The notes below the pieces were generated by a model. The model did not search any database and had not been told where the DNA came from. It saw only the letters and a list, made by a program, of their open reading frames with translations. The translations under genes were made by a program, and so were the position numbers. Shown piece after piece: positions 1 through 9,662 of a DNA stretch of 64,000 bases (the first letter of the stretch is position 1; every line of letters begins with the position of its first letter). The stretch is from Oceanobacillus sp. Castelsardo (GTDB lineage: Bacteria > Bacillota > Bacilli > Bacillales > Amphibacillaceae), in the NCBI RefSeq assembly GCF_001659985.1, contig NZ_LYCS01000005.1:168087-232086 (forward strand). Direction: 5' to 3'.

Positions 1-715
1 CGATCGGTTGTCCAAATCCAAGCACTTCCGGAAGTACCTCTGCTAATCCCGCAGAGCCGGCCCATATGACATTTTCGGTTATGGAAGCGATACGTTTTGC
101 TGCCAGTCGTAAATCATCTTGTGTTTCTGCATCGCAAACAATATATGTTACGCCCCGACTTTTCCAAGTCTTTAGCTTTTCTTCAAACTCGGACACTTCA
201 CTTTCATAGTCCAATTGTGTTAATAGACCAATCGTCTCTTCCATTTCAATTTCGAGTAGAGCCGGGATAAAAGAAGTTGTAACCGGGTGTTTGGGGTCCT
301 TGGAAAATTCTGTATCTACTATTTTTTCCCCATTTACATAATGTATTCCACCCTTTGTTGTTCGGCCCAGCGCTGGAAACGCAGGGGCAACAACGATAAA
401 TTCAGGATCAAAAACATCCCTCATCGCCTTTAGCTCTAACCCTGTTTGTCCTCTTAATGTAGAGTCCATTTTTTTATAAATATATTTATATCCAGCTTCT
501 TTTAAAAACAAGGAAGCCTGTTTCGTAATGGAAACAGCTTCTTCCTTTAATAATGCACGTGAATTCGTGTCAACCACAATTCCACTTGATAAATGATGAT
601 GATGAGTTGGAATTTCAAAGTAAACCGAGGTATCGATTCCCTTCGTCGTCAATTGAATACCACTATCATTTGCACCTGTCAAATCATCCGCAATAATTCC
701 TATCGTTCTATTCAT
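1..715 (-). CDS. DUF1537 four-carbon acid sugar kinase (partial)
   Basis: Reading the minus strand from ATG at 715 gives MNRTIGIIADDLTGANDSG, the ADDLTGA signature of the DUF1537 kinase family (OtnK/DtnK), which phosphorylates four-carbon acid sugars such as threonate or erythronate in the cytoplasm. The motif KKMDSTLRGQ and the segment APAFPALGRTTKGG also fit the family. The gene runs off the left end of the window, so the C-terminal half is missing. It starts 30 bp after the kdgT stop with an RBS GAGGG, so the two form an operon that probably continues leftwards; PdxA-like dehydrogenases are usual partners of this family. The exact substrate cannot be told from sequence. Confidence 0.88.
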   Translation of the reverse strand, partial: MNRTIGIIADDLTGANDSGIQLTTKGIDTSVYFEIPTHHHHLSSGIVVDTNSRALLKEEAVSITKQASLFLKEAGYKYIYKKMDSTLRGQTGLELKAMRDVFDPEFIVVAPAFPALGRTTKGGIHYVNGEKIVDTEFSKDPKHPVTTSFIPALLEIEMEETIGLLTQLDYESEVSEFEEKLKTWKSRGVTYIVCDAETQDDLRLAAKRIASITENVIWAGSAGLAEVLPEVLGFGQPI

Positions 716-744
716 GTTGTTCCCTCACCCTCATCTTTAATGAA

Positions 745-1731
745 TTACTTATCGATCACATAATCCTCTGGTACACGAATCCCTTTTTTCTCCAGTCTCT
801 TCACAAGAAATCCAAGGTAAATAGGAAGTAAAATAGCTGTTGTCACAACAGATGCAGCAACTTGAACCGTTGCAAGTTCCACATTTGCGGCAAATGCGGA
901 GCTAGCAGCAGCAATTGCAGCAGGTGTTGCTACAGCATTTCCAGCCGTTGATCCTTCAGCAACTCCAACAATTGGATTCCATTTCATTGCTTTAAATACA
1001 AAGTAACCTGCAGTACCTGTAACGAATACCGTTAATAAACCAACGATAATACCAGATAATCCACCTTCAATAATGCTTTCAAAGTTAATTCCCATTCCTA
1101 GCGCAAATGCGAAAAACGGAATTAATACAGAGCTTCCTTTACTGAAGAAATTGCGCATATCCTCGTCTAAATTACCTAATACCATCCCAACAACAATTGG
1201 TAATAATACAGAAACAAAGGAAACGACAGAGAACATTCCATCCACAAATCCCATTGCTCCAAAAATAGTTAAGGCAACCATCGTTAAGAACGGGCCATCA
1301 TTTAATGCCAATAAAGAGTATGCCGCACGGTCTGTCTTATCTCCGTATTGTCCAACTAACGCAACATATAATCCACCATTACTATTTGTCATCGCAGCAA
1401 TAATCGCGATTGGTGCTAAGCCTAACCATAATCCATCATCACCTGCAAACATAAAAGCAATTAAACCAACAATCGCACCAACGACCCATTTCGTTGCTAA
1501 TAGTGTTGCACCTTTCCCAAGACTAACTCCAACGTTTTTAAGATTAATTTGTGCACCTGTAAATAGTAAGAACAAAGCAATTAACGTACTTGCTCCATCC
1601 ACAAATAACGCTTGTGTAAAGTTTCCTATTCTTAATAAATCCGGCGCGAATGTGTTGATTGTTGCAGCAAGTAACAACGGAACAACCATCATACCACCTG
1701 GAATTCTTTCTAATGTAGCTTTAATTCTCAT
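745..1731 (-). CDS. kdgT: 2-keto-3-deoxygluconate permease family transporter
   Basis: Polytopic membrane protein of about 328 residues, the usual KdgT length, with N-terminal MRIKATLERIPGG and the Gly/Ala-rich segment EGSTAGNAVATPAAIAAA that is typical of the family. KdgT proteins import 2-keto-3-deoxygluconate or related acid sugars by cation symport. The ATG at 1731 was chosen over an upstream ATG because GGAGGGA lies 9 bp before it. It is followed closely by a DUF1537 kinase and preceded by a PrpR_N-type regulator, so the true substrate may be a four-carbon or deoxy acid sugar rather than KDG itself. Control: a sigma-A-like promoter and a possible cre site lie directly upstream. Confidence 0.85.
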   Translation of the reverse strand: MRIKATLERIPGGMMVVPLLLAATINTFAPDLLRIGNFTQALFVDGASTLIALFLLFTGAQINLKNVGVSLGKGATLLATKWVVGAIVGLIAFMFAGDDGLWLGLAPIAIIAAMTNSNGGLYVALVGQYGDKTDRAAYSLLALNDGPFLTMVALTIFGAMGFVDGMFSVVSFVSVLLPIVVGMVLGNLDEDMRNFFSKGSSVLIPFFAFALGMGINFESIIEGGLSGIIVGLLTVFVTGTAGYFVFKAMKWNPIVGVAEGSTAGNAVATPAAIAAASSAFAANVELATVQVAASVVTTAILLPIYLGFLVKRLEKKGIRVPEDYVIDK

Positions 1732-1787
1732 AAAACTTACTCCCTCCATCATATCAATTGTTTCATTATGTAACAATTTTTAATTTC

Positions 1788-1801
1788 TTAAAGCGTTTTC
1801 C
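1788..1801 (-). promoter_or_regulatory. possible cre (CcpA) site before kdgT
   Basis: The minus strand reads GGAAAACGCTTTAA, two mismatches from the cre consensus TGWAANCGNTNWCA. It lies between the predicted -10 and the start codon, a position typical for catabolite repression. Confidence 0.4.
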
Positions 1802-1807
1802 ATAGTT

Positions 1808-1836
1808 ATTTTATACTACAAAAATATATATTGCAA
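1808..1836 (-). promoter_or_regulatory. sigma-A-like promoter of kdgT operon
   Basis: On the minus strand TTGCAA (1831-1836) and TAAAAT (1808-1813) are 17 bp apart. No sigma-54 -24/-12 pair was seen in the 180 bp upstream of kdgT. Confidence 0.45.
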
Positions 1837-1896
1837 CACATTTTTGCAAAAAATGGGAAAAAGGCCTATTTCACTTCCACAGAACAAAGTATGTTT

Positions 1897-1914
1897 GTTG
1901 CATTTTTAAACAAC
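1897..1914. promoter_or_regulatory. candidate operator of the PrpR-like regulator
   Basis: GTTGCATTTTTAAACAAC, located about 60 bp upstream of the predicted kdgT -35. A near-identical sequence (GTTGCATTTCTAAACAGTTGC minus its last base) lies just before the regulator gene itself at 3706-3726, which suggests a common binding site. Confidence 0.45.
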
Positions 1915-1955
1915 AAAAAGAAGAGACAGGCTCCCATCTCTTCTTTGGTGTTTCT

Positions 1956-3689
1956 TTATTGATTTAGTTTTCTCCACAACGTCGTACGATTAATCCCTAA
2001 TCGTTTTGCGGCTTTCGTTTGATTATGATTCTCTTCTTCAAGTACCTTTTTAATAATTTCTTGTTCTATTTCCTTCAATGTTCGGTTATGTAGTACAGTT
2101 TCTTCAAATGTATCCCCTGTTTCTAAATGGGACAGAACCTCTTTTACATGATTCAATTCGATATAAAAGTCTGAAGTCGTCAAACTTAATTCATTAATCA
2201 CGTTCTTCAACTGGTTAAAATTCCCTGGCCAATCAAATTGTTTTAAATAATCCATCGCCTCTTTTTTCATGCCTAATGTTTCATTTCCACTTTCCGCATG
2301 AAAATCAGATAGAAAATAGTGTACAAATGTTGCGATATCCTCTTTCCTCTCTCTTAATGGTGTTAAGTGCAGTGGAAGGTTAGATAGTTTATTGTACAAC
2401 TCTTTATGAAATTGACCTTTTTGAACCTCGGAATCTAGGGAATGACTGACCAAGGTGATTACTTTTATTTCATTAGGCTTTTGATGTAAAAGCTCCAATA
2501 ATTCATGTTGTGTTTGTTTTGAAAGTTCCTCTATATTTTTAAAGAGAAGCGTACCTTTCTGGATCTTGTACAATGTACGGTTAAGCTCTTCCCAATTCAA
2601 ATCATTTAAACGGCTTCCTCCCAGGGAGACGATTGGGTAGTCTTGTCCGAATCGTTCAAAATGGATCGCTTGAGCTACCGTGCTCTTCCCTGTTCCGGCT
2701 TCACCTATAATGAGAATCGAATCGTCTGTTAATGCAAATTTGTTTAAATGATTCCGCAAACCTTCCGCCTGTCGACTGTCGCCAATAATGGGCAGCCGGA
2801 CAGGACTATGATTGATTTGATAACTTTTATTATCTAATTTAGGAAAGGAGGAGTGTACGATCATTCCTGCCATCTTTTTTTCTTCCACAGGAAAAACCTG
2901 TATGACATATCCCTTAGATTCCCTATCTATTTCAGCCCACTCGCTTTGTCCACTTTCCAAAACACGTTTCACAACTTTCCAAACATCAGGAATGATCACA
3001 TCATGTTGAAGAAGTTCGTTATGAAACAAACTATTTTTTTCCAAAATTTCTTTCTCGTTATTCACAAAAACAAACGGGAATGGCAGGGAATGTAAGATAT
3101 GATGATATTCATTCACCTGTCTTGTTACACCTTTAAATAAACGATACAACCGCCGAGCCTCATCATACGCATCCATGATAGCTTCTTTTCCGGACGTAAT
3201 TAATATTCCCCGTAAACCTATTTTTTCCGCTTCCTGTATCGTAATCGTATCACCAAGAACAACGGTAAATCCTTCGTTCTTTAACTTTTCCAAGGTTGGG
3301 GTCACATCATCTCTACTTTTCACAGTGACCATTCGAACATCATATTCCATTATATTAAATAACGTTTCCGCACTACGAGTAATGTTTTCAAACCCAACAA
3401 GTGCTACGCCATCATTCATTTCTCGAATAAAAGTAAAGACACGAAGCATATCATATCCACTAATATCAACGTGAATAACTGGGATGGAAACAACTTCCTC
3501 AATCATCGAAGCAGTACCACCACGACTAATAATAAGATCATACCCGTCTTTTTCAGCACGTTCAGCAATATCAATCGCATCTTCTAGGTTAGCTATTTCA
3601 ATATCTATATCAAAATCATCAGGGATATCTGTCTTTTTGACCGTTTCCGCTAACCCTGTATAGGGCGCAATAAAAAGAGCTTTAATCAT
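1956..3689 (-). CDS. PrpR_N-domain transcriptional regulator with degenerate AAA+ domain
   Basis: Residues about 1-170 match the PrpR N-terminal sensor domain (IISRGGTASMIEEVVSIPV, then DISGYDMLRV); a PAS-like region follows; an AAA+ domain starts at about 320 with a good Walker A (GEAGTGKST); the end is a Fis-type HTH (NQTKAAKRLGINRTTLWRKL). The GAFTGA loop that contacts sigma-54 is absent, and the Walker B region reads GTLLFKNIEEL with no Asp-Glu pair. It therefore probably regulates a sigma-A promoter and may not hydrolyse ATP. ATG 3689 is preferred over GTG 3698 because AGGTGG sits 5 bp upstream. It lies directly upstream of, and in the same direction as, the kdgT-kinase genes, its likely targets. 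Confidence 0.85.
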   Translation of the reverse strand: MIKALFIAPYTGLAETVKKTDIPDDFDIDIEIANLEDAIDIAERAEKDGYDLIISRGGTASMIEEVVSIPVIHVDISGYDMLRVFTFIREMNDGVALVGFENITRSAETLFNIMEYDVRMVTVKSRDDVTPTLEKLKNEGFTVVLGDTITIQEAEKIGLRGILITSGKEAIMDAYDEARRLYRLFKGVTRQVNEYHHILHSLPFPFVFVNNEKEILEKNSLFHNELLQHDVIIPDVWKVVKRVLESGQSEWAEIDRESKGYVIQVFPVEEKKMAGMIVHSSFPKLDNKSYQINHSPVRLPIIGDSRQAEGLRNHLNKFALTDDSILIIGEAGTGKSTVAQAIHFERFGQDYPIVSLGGSRLNDLNWEELNRTLYKIQKGTLLFKNIEELSKQTQHELLELLHQKPNEIKVITLVSHSLDSEVQKGQFHKELYNKLSNLPLHLTPLRERKEDIATFVHYFLSDFHAESGNETLGMKKEAMDYLKQFDWPGNFNQLKNVINELSLTTSDFYIELNHVKEVLSHLETGDTFEETVLHNRTLKEIEQEIIKKVLEEENHNQTKAAKRLGINRTTLWRKLNQ

Positions 3690-3705
3690 AGACACCACCT
3701 CATTC

Positions 3706-3726
3706 GTTGCATTTCTAAACAGTTGC
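3706..3726. promoter_or_regulatory. candidate autoregulatory operator
   Basis: Shares the GTTGCATTTYTAAACA core with 1897-1914 and sits about 17 bp upstream of the regulator's start codon. Confidence 0.4.
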
Positions 3727-3921
3727 TTTATTATGCCATAAATGAGTTAGATTGTCACCCTTTGCGACATGGAGAGACTGTCAACATGCGCCTTGAAGCG
3801 GAGGTTTTCGCAACAGAATGCCAATATATTACATTAGAATGAATCTTTTCCCTCTATTGAATCGTATTAACGTATAATAGACAATTGGTAAAGTCCCGTG
3901 AAGATAGATAGGAGTGGAATG

Positions 3922-4290
3922 ATGAGTCGTAAACAAAAATCGGAAAATTCCTTTGCGGAAGGTGTCCTAAAGCCTTTAAAGATTGCCCTTTTAATTGGAT
4001 TAACGATGGGGGTTTTCGCCTGGTTGTATTCAAGTTTTATAATCGTTCCTTTACTACTTTTTATTCTTTCCGTTCTTATTCTACTTGGTTTAGGGGGAAC
4101 TAGTATTTATCTATTCTTCCGTTTGATCAAAGGGATGAGGAAAGGAAAGAGTTATACTTTTTTAGATAACGATACACCAGTAAAACGCTTTTTTGAATAT
4201 GTATTTGTTACCTTTTTCACGCTAGGGATTGGGCTAATTCTAATCCTTGCCGTTCTATATAAGGTAATGGAAATGTTTAATATTGTTTAG
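3922..4290 (+). CDS. small membrane protein of unknown function
   Basis: About 122 residues with a charged N-terminus (MSRKQKSENSFAEG) and three predicted membrane segments at roughly residues 20-40, 42-65 and 95-118. I do not recognise a family. ATG 3922 is preferred because AGGAG (3910-3914) is 7 bp upstream; an ATG at 3919 and a GTG at 3898 are alternatives. The next gene starts within a few bases of the stop, so the two are probably co-transcribed. Confidence 0.65.
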   Translation: MSRKQKSENSFAEGVLKPLKIALLIGLTMGVFAWLYSSFIIVPLLLFILSVLILLGLGGTSIYLFFRLIKGMRKGKSYTFLDNDTPVKRFFEYVFVTFFTLGIGLILILAVLYKVMEMFNIV

Positions 4291-4305
4291 GAGTTGGATG
4301 AGAAA

Positions 4306-4647
4306 TTGGCAAAAAATAAAAAGAGAAAGAAAAGTAAATGGGAGCGAAAAAGAGAGCAAGAGAAAAATAGATTAAAAGAGGAATTGAAAACCATCCAGCC
4401 CCGTCCTTCATGGTTGATTCGCTTCCTTCATTTTATATTCATTTCAATATTTGGGATAATTCCTGCCTCCATCATTGTGGGGTTTTTTACGAAAGATACC
4501 ATTCTGATGGAGAGAGAATGGGGGATTTTTGTCATTCTCGGCTTATTGTTCTTTGTTTGGGCCTTTTTAGCGTTAAGCGTTGGCAATTGGTATAAAAATC
4601 GTTACAAAAGCTACCTGGAATTAAAAAGGAAATTAAGAAACTACTAA
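4306..4647 (+). CDS. small membrane protein of unknown function
   Basis: Very basic N-terminal stretch (KNKKRKKSKWERKREQEKNR) followed by two hydrophobic segments and a basic tail. The start is uncertain: no ATG is available in frame. TTG 4306 has AGGAG 12 bp upstream, whereas TTG 4294 follows the AGGAG immediately. No function can be assigned; it forms a pair with the preceding membrane protein gene. Confidence 0.55.
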   Translation: MAKNKKRKKSKWERKREQEKNRLKEELKTIQPRPSWLIRFLHFIFISIFGIIPASIIVGFFTKDTILMEREWGIFVILGLLFFVWAFLALSVGNWYKNRYKSYLELKRKLRNY

Positions 4648-4653
4648 TTGATT

Positions 4654-4758
4654 CGTTAGTCGTGGGGGTGTTTCCGTTACTCGCGGGTGCGATTACGATA
4701 GTCGGTGGGGTTTTTCCGTTACTCGTGGGTGCGATTCCGGTATTGGTGGCGGATAATT
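4654..4758. repeat. short 21/42-bp tandem array
   Basis: CCGTTACTCGCGGGTGCGATT recurs after exactly 42 bp (CCG at 4674 and 4716), and the intervening half-units (CGATAGTCGG..., CGGTATTGG...) give an underlying 21-bp period. The array ends immediately before a hairpin repeat. Confidence 0.8.
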
Positions 4759-4759
4759 C

Positions 4760-4786
4760 TGGGACGAGGGACCTGTCCCCATGGCT
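4760..4786 (+). repeat. GGGACGAGG hairpin repeat, copy 1
   Basis: Consensus copy (TGGGACGAGGGACCTGTCCC then CATGGCT) abutting the 21-bp array and lying upstream of the gal promoter. Confidence 0.85.
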
Positions 4787-4811
4787 ACACCGGCTTTTTT
4801 TCAATTCATCA

Positions 4812-4868
4812 TTGCACTTTTTCACAATTGATAGTAAACTTAACTTAACTTAGTTAATTAAATTAATT
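4812..4868 (+). promoter_or_regulatory. gal operon promoter with operator
   Basis: TTGCAC (4812-4817) and TAAACT (4835-4840) are 17 bp apart. Just downstream, TAGTTAATTAAATTAATT (4851-4868) is identical to a sequence at the same relative place in the symporter promoter at 13249-13266. A repressor bound there would block transcription; the ROK protein encoded at 10123-11286 is the best candidate. Confidence 0.6.
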
Positions 4869-4917
4869 AACCCACCTAAGCTCTACTTGAAAGATAAAAC
4901 TAGGAGGATAGCTTTTA

Positions 4918-6099
4918 ATGACTTCAAATTTACAACAATCATTTAAAAATATATTTAACACGGCCGTTACTCCACGTACCTTCTTTGCACCTGGCCGCAT
5001 CAATTTAATCGGTGAGCATACAGACTATAATGGGGGGCATGTCTTCCCTGCCTCGATTTCGTTTGGAACGTATGCACTTGGGGCAAAACGTGAAGATCAA
5101 CAATTTCGCTTTTACTCGATGAATTTTCCTGACAAAGGAATCATAGAATGTGACCTTTCCAACCTAAATTATGATCCTTCTCATGATTGGGCTAACTATC
5201 CAAAAGGAATGATTCTTACCTTAATGGAGGCCGGGTATGACATTTCCCATGGGGCTGATATTCTATTTTACGGAAATATTCCAAATGGAGCCGGTCTCTC
5301 TTCCTCCGCATCGATTGAACTTGTTACTGGTGTTCTATTCGAAGGTCTTTTTGAAAAAAATATCGACCGTATCGAGATGGTTAGGCTTGGTCAAAAAGTA
5401 GAAAATGAATACATCGGTGTAAACAGCGGGATTATGGATCAGTTTGCTGTTGGGATGGGGAAACAGTATCATGCCATTCTATTAAACTGTGACACGTTAG
5501 ATTACAAATATGCTCCTGTTGACTTAAATAATCACGTCATTATGATTATGAACACCAATAAACAACGAACCCTTGCCGGATCAAAATACAATGAGCGCCG
5601 CTCCGAATGTGAAATAGCTTTAAAAGACTTACAAAAGAAATTACCGATTCATAGTTTAGGAGAGCTAACAACGGAAGAATTTGAAAATAATAAACATCTC
5701 ATAACGGATGAAATAAACCAAAAACGCGCGAAACATGCGGTTTACGAGAATGCTCGCACCATCGAGGCTCTAAATCAATTAAAGCAAGGTAAAGTGGAAA
5801 ATTTCGGAACACTGATGAACGAATCCCATATTTCACTTCGGGATGACTATGAAGTGACTGGTCTGGAATTAGACACGATTGTAGAAGCAGCCTGGCAACA
5901 AGATGGTGTTTTAGGGGCTCGGATGACTGGCGCTGGATTTGGTGGCTGTGCTATTGCTATTGTAGAGAAGGAGAAAGTTGAAATTTTTAAAGAAAATGTA
6001 AACGCCATCTACAAGGGTAAAGTTGGTTATGACGCTACATTCTATCCTGCAACGATTGGTGATGGTGCTAAAAGATTAGATAAAGGAGAGTTAATATGA
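4918..6099 (+). CDS. galK: galactokinase
   Basis: Cytoplasmic enzyme phosphorylating alpha-D-galactose to galactose-1-phosphate with ATP, first committed step of the Leloir pathway. The 393-residue protein carries the galactokinase signature [16 protein letters not shown] near residue 24, the GHMP ATP-binding motif [15 protein letters not shown] near residue 117, and the C-terminal GHMP motif [15 protein letters not shown] near residue 335. The start has AGGAGG 10 bp upstream. It is the first gene of galK-galE-galT-galM; its stop overlaps the galE start (ATGA), indicating translational coupling. Confidence 0.97.
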   Translation: MTSNLQQSFKNIFNTAVTPRTFFAPGRINLIGEHTDYNGGHVFPASISFGTYALGAKREDQQFRFYSMNFPDKGIIECDLSNLNYDPSHDWANYPKGMILTLMEAGYDISHGADILFYGNIPNGAGLSSSASIELVTGVLFEGLFEKNIDRIEMVRLGQKVENEYIGVNSGIMDQFAVGMGKQYHAILLNCDTLDYKYAPVDLNNHVIMIMNTNKQRTLAGSKYNERRSECEIALKDLQKKLPIHSLGELTTEEFENNKHLITDEINQKRAKHAVYENARTIEALNQLKQGKVENFGTLMNESHISLRDDYEVTGLELDTIVEAAWQQDGVLGARMTGAGFGGCAIAIVEKEKVEIFKENVNAIYKGKVGYDATFYPATIGDGAKRLDKGELI

Positions 6100-7091
6100 G
6101 CGTATTAGTTTTAGGTGGGGCTGGATACATCGGCTCCCATGCTGTTTATCAATTAGTGGAACAGGGCGAAGAAGTAGTTGTGATTGATAGCCTAGAGACC
6201 GGTCATAGAGAAGCAATACATCCAAAAGCAACGTTTTACGAAGGAGATATTCGCGAAATAGATTTTCTTCGTTCTGTTTTTAAAAAGGAGACCATTGATG
6301 CGGTTATCCATTTTGCAGCCAATTCGCTAGTTGGGGAATCGGTGGAAAAACCACTGAAATATTTTGATAACAATGTATATGGGACACAGGTTTTACTACA
6401 AGCGATGGTAGAAGCTGATGTGAAACATATCATCTTCTCATCAACCGCGGCAACATATGGGGAGCCAGAATCGGTACCAATTACGGAAACGATGCCTACC
6501 AACCCTACAAGCCCATATGGGGAAACAAAGTTAATCATGGAAAAACTGATGAAATGGACAGAACAAGCACATGACGTGAAGTTTGTTTCTTTACGATACT
6601 TCAATGTTGCTGGTGCCAAGGAAACTTCAGAAATCGGTGAAGATCATCGTCCCGAATCCCACCTTGTTCCCATTATTTTACAAACAGCACTAGGCCAGCG
6701 TTCCCATATTACTATTTTTGGAGACGATTATGACACGGAAGATGGCACATGTATTCGAGATTATGTCCATGTAGAAGACTTGGTTCAAGCTCATTTGTTG
6801 GCACTGGATTACTTAAGAAAAGGTGGAAAGAGCAATATTTTCAACCTAGGAAGCAATGAAGGCTTTTCGGTGAAAGAAATGATTGAAACCGCTCGTGAAG
6901 TTACCGGAAAAGAAATCCCGGCACAAATCGGAAAACGACGTGCTGGCGACCCTAGCGTATTAATTGCGAGCTCGGATAAAGCGAAAAGCGTGCTCGGTTG
7001 GAACCCGACACGAACTTCTGTGAAACAAATTATTCAAGATGCATGGAACTGGCATTCTTCACATCCTGACGGGTATGGAAAGGAAGGATAA
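6096..7091 (+). CDS. galE: UDP-glucose 4-epimerase
   Basis: Interconverts UDP-galactose and UDP-glucose using bound NAD. The 331-residue SDR protein has the NAD motif [10 protein letters not shown] at its N-terminus, the catalytic region [12 protein letters not shown], and YGETK with the Tyr-x3-Lys pair. Start ATG overlaps the galK stop by 4 bp and galT starts 3 bp after the stop. It regenerates the UDP-glucose needed by GalT. Confidence 0.97.
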   Translation: MSVLVLGGAGYIGSHAVYQLVEQGEEVVVIDSLETGHREAIHPKATFYEGDIREIDFLRSVFKKETIDAVIHFAANSLVGESVEKPLKYFDNNVYGTQVLLQAMVEADVKHIIFSSTAATYGEPESVPITETMPTNPTSPYGETKLIMEKLMKWTEQAHDVKFVSLRYFNVAGAKETSEIGEDHRPESHLVPIILQTALGQRSHITIFGDDYDTEDGTCIRDYVHVEDLVQAHLLALDYLRKGGKSNIFNLGSNEGFSVKEMIETAREVTGKEIPAQIGKRRAGDPSVLIASSDKAKSVLGWNPTRTSVKQIIQDAWNWHSSHPDGYGKEG

Positions 7092-7094
7092 GAC

Positions 7095-8573
7095 ATGATT
7101 GTTCAACATATTGCGGGACTTATTCATCAAGCAATCGAGTCCAACTTAATTGAAAAAGAAGATAACATTTATGTAAGAAATCAAGTAATGAATCAGCTAA
7201 ACGTAGAAAGTTTTCCCGAAACGGTCGAAAACCCTACAGCGGATACGATTCCGAATATCCTTGAAAAAGTCATTTCCTACGCTGTTGAGCACCACGTCAT
7301 TGAAGATGTATTAGACGAAAAAGAAATTTTAACGGCGAATATCATGAATTGTTTCATGGATAAACCATCCATCGTGAATGAAAAATTCAACGAAAAATAC
7401 AAGCAATCACCAGTAGAAGCTACAGATTACTTTTATAACTTAAGTAAAAACAGTAATTATATTCAAATGAACCGAATTGCAAAAAATATATCGTATCAAG
7501 CAGCATCTCCCTATGGGGACATGGATATTACGATTAATTTATCCAAACCGGAAAAGGATCCAGAGCAAATCAAACGGGAGCGCGCGATGAAACGGGATGT
7601 GAACTATCCGAAATGCCTGCTTTGTAAAGAAAACGAAGGATATACTGGAAGAACCGGACATCCTGCTAGAGCGAACCACCGAATTATCAAGGTTCCTCTT
7701 TTAGGAGAAAACTGGTATTTACAATATTCTCCGTATGTTTATTATAACGAGCATAGCATTTTACTGTCAGAAGAACATCGTGACATGAAAATAGATCGGG
7801 ATGCATTTACGAGACTACTGACATTTACGGAGAAATTCCCGCATTACTTTATTGGTTCGAATGCGGATTTGCCAATAGTAGGAGGCTCTATTTTAAGTCA
7901 TGATCATTATCAAGCGGGAAGATATGAATTTACGATGACAAATGCAGAAGATGCGTTTACCTTTCCATTAACTAACTTCCCGGAAATTGACGCTTCCATT
8001 TTAAAATGGCCATTATCGGTTATACGATTAAAAGGGGAACAGATGGATCATGTAGTAAACGCAGCCGACCATATTTTAAATATTTGGCGTCATTATTCGG
8101 ATGAAGATGCGGATATTCTAGCATTTACGGAAGATACACCTCATAACACAATTACACCGATTGCAAGACATCGGAATGGAAAATTTGAACTGGACCTAGC
8201 GTTAAGAAACAACCGAACTTCGGATGAACATCCACTTGGAATCTTTCACCCACATGAAGATGTTCACCATATTAAAAAGGAAAACATCGGCTTAATTGAA
8301 GTGATGGGATTGGCTGTTTTACCTGCGAGATTAAAGGATGAATTAGCGGAAATTCAAAACTATTTACTTGGTGAACGTTGCAATGTAGCGGCCTATCATC
8401 AGGAATGGGCGAAGCAAATAAAATCGAAATACGGACTTGTAACAGATGAGGAACAGGCGGAAAAAATAATCCAAGATGAACTCGGTCATAAATTTGTAAG
8501 AGTACTAGAGGATGCAGGTGTCTTTAAAGAACGACAAGCTATCGATCGATTCATTGCGACATTGAATAAGTAG
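7095..8573 (+). CDS. galT: UDP-glucose--hexose-1-phosphate uridylyltransferase (Firmicute-type GalT)
   Basis: Transfers UMP from UDP-glucose to galactose-1-phosphate. At 492 residues it belongs to the long GalT class II found in Firmicutes rather than the roughly 350-residue E. coli type. Recognisable parts are the Cys-containing segment PKCLLCKENEGY near residue 175, the His motif PIVGGSILSHDHYQAGR near residue 262, and ALRNNRTSDEHPLGIFHPH near residue 375. It sits tightly in the gal operon with RBS GGAAGG upstream of ATG. Confidence 0.96.
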   Translation: MIVQHIAGLIHQAIESNLIEKEDNIYVRNQVMNQLNVESFPETVENPTADTIPNILEKVISYAVEHHVIEDVLDEKEILTANIMNCFMDKPSIVNEKFNEKYKQSPVEATDYFYNLSKNSNYIQMNRIAKNISYQAASPYGDMDITINLSKPEKDPEQIKRERAMKRDVNYPKCLLCKENEGYTGRTGHPARANHRIIKVPLLGENWYLQYSPYVYYNEHSILLSEEHRDMKIDRDAFTRLLTFTEKFPHYFIGSNADLPIVGGSILSHDHYQAGRYEFTMTNAEDAFTFPLTNFPEIDASILKWPLSVIRLKGEQMDHVVNAADHILNIWRHYSDEDADILAFTEDTPHNTITPIARHRNGKFELDLALRNNRTSDEHPLGIFHPHEDVHHIKKENIGLIEVMGLAVLPARLKDELAEIQNYLLGERCNVAAYHQEWAKQIKSKYGLVTDEEQAEKIIQDELGHKFVRVLEDAGVFKERQAIDRFIATLNK

Positions 8574-8585
8574 GTGACCGAAGCC

Positions 8586-9623
8586 ATGCATATGGAGGAA
8601 AAAGATATACTAGGAACATGGAAGGAATATACCCTAACCAATAATCAGAATATGTCCGTTAGCATCCTAAATTATGGTGGAATTATTACAAAAATAATCG
8701 TTCCAGACCAGAATGGGAAAAAGGAAAATGTCGTTCTTGGTTATAAACATTACCAAGATTATGAAGCCAATCCGAATTATTTTGGAGCATTAATTGGCAG
8801 AGTGGCAGGAAGAATTCAAGGTGCAACTTTTACATTAAATGGTGAATCCTATTCTTTAGAAAAAAATAATGGAGAAAATCATCAGCACGGAGGATCAGAC
8901 GGTTTCCACCAAGTCATTTGGGAAGGGCAAACGTTTCAAACAGAAGATACAGTTGGTTTACATCTTAAGCATCGTAGTCGCGATGGTGAAGGTGGGTATC
9001 CGGGTAACCTAGATGTTATGGTTACCTATACCCTTACCAGTGCTAATCAATTAGTTATCAACTATACGGCTAAAACGGATAAAACAACTCCAATTGCATT
9101 AACCAACCATTCTTACTTTAATTTAAGTGGGAATTTAAAAGAAACCGTTAAAAATCATCATGTTGCGATAGATAGTAGCCAATTTATGGAACTAGATGAG
9201 CATTTGATTCCAACCGGAACGTTAATCGATGTGGAAGGAACCCCTTTTGATTTTCGCGCCGGGAGGATACTAGGTACTGGTTTTAACCATCATTTTGGAC
9301 AAAATAAGATAGCTGGAAATGGCTATGATCATTATTTTATTTTTGATGAAACAAAGGAAAATAAAGTAGTTTTGAAAGATCCCACTAGTGGCCGAGTTCT
9401 TGTTGTAAAAACGGATCAACCTGGAATGGTCATGTATACTTCTAATGGACTGGAAGAAGGTTTGAGATTGCGAGAAGCAGATTCTAGCAAACACCTAGGA
9501 GTTTGTTTTGAAACACAAGGCCCCCCCGCCTCCTTACATCATGAGCGATTTCCAACTATCGTTTTAAATGCGGGAGAAGTGTATGAGAGGCGAACTGAGT
9601 TTGCATTTGGTGTGGAGGAATAA
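8586..9623 (+). CDS. galM: aldose 1-epimerase (galactose mutarotase)
   Basis: Converts beta- to alpha-galactose, the anomer GalK needs. The 345-residue protein has the family's N-terminal strand region (NYGGIITKIIVPD), NYFGALIGRVAGRI, the catalytic-type NHQHGGSDGFHQ and NHSYFNLSG His motifs, and the conserved ETQ near the C-terminus. ATG 8586 is preferred over GTG 8574, which lies directly after the galT stop, because AGGTGA is 8 bp upstream of the ATG. A run of seven C at about 9520-9526 lies within the gene but the frame stays open. Last gene of the operon. Confidence 0.94.
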   Translation: MHMEEKDILGTWKEYTLTNNQNMSVSILNYGGIITKIIVPDQNGKKENVVLGYKHYQDYEANPNYFGALIGRVAGRIQGATFTLNGESYSLEKNNGENHQHGGSDGFHQVIWEGQTFQTEDTVGLHLKHRSRDGEGGYPGNLDVMVTYTLTSANQLVINYTAKTDKTTPIALTNHSYFNLSGNLKETVKNHHVAIDSSQFMELDEHLIPTGTLIDVEGTPFDFRAGRILGTGFNHHFGQNKIAGNGYDHYFIFDETKENKVVLKDPTSGRVLVVKTDQPGMVMYTSNGLEEGLRLREADSSKHLGVCFETQGPPASLHHERFPTIVLNAGEVYERRTEFAFGVEE

Positions 9624-9662
9624 TGTATGGAAGTAAAATTGCTTTCCTTTAACTTTAGATAA

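Noticed and set aside
1073-1783. 236-aa plus-strand frame opposite kdgT
   Set aside because: Low-complexity shadow of a membrane protein gene; no RBS or family match.
1777-1955. Sigma-54 promoter before kdgT
   Set aside because: No GG-n10-GC pair found; a sigma-A pair fits better, and the regulator lacks GAFTGA.
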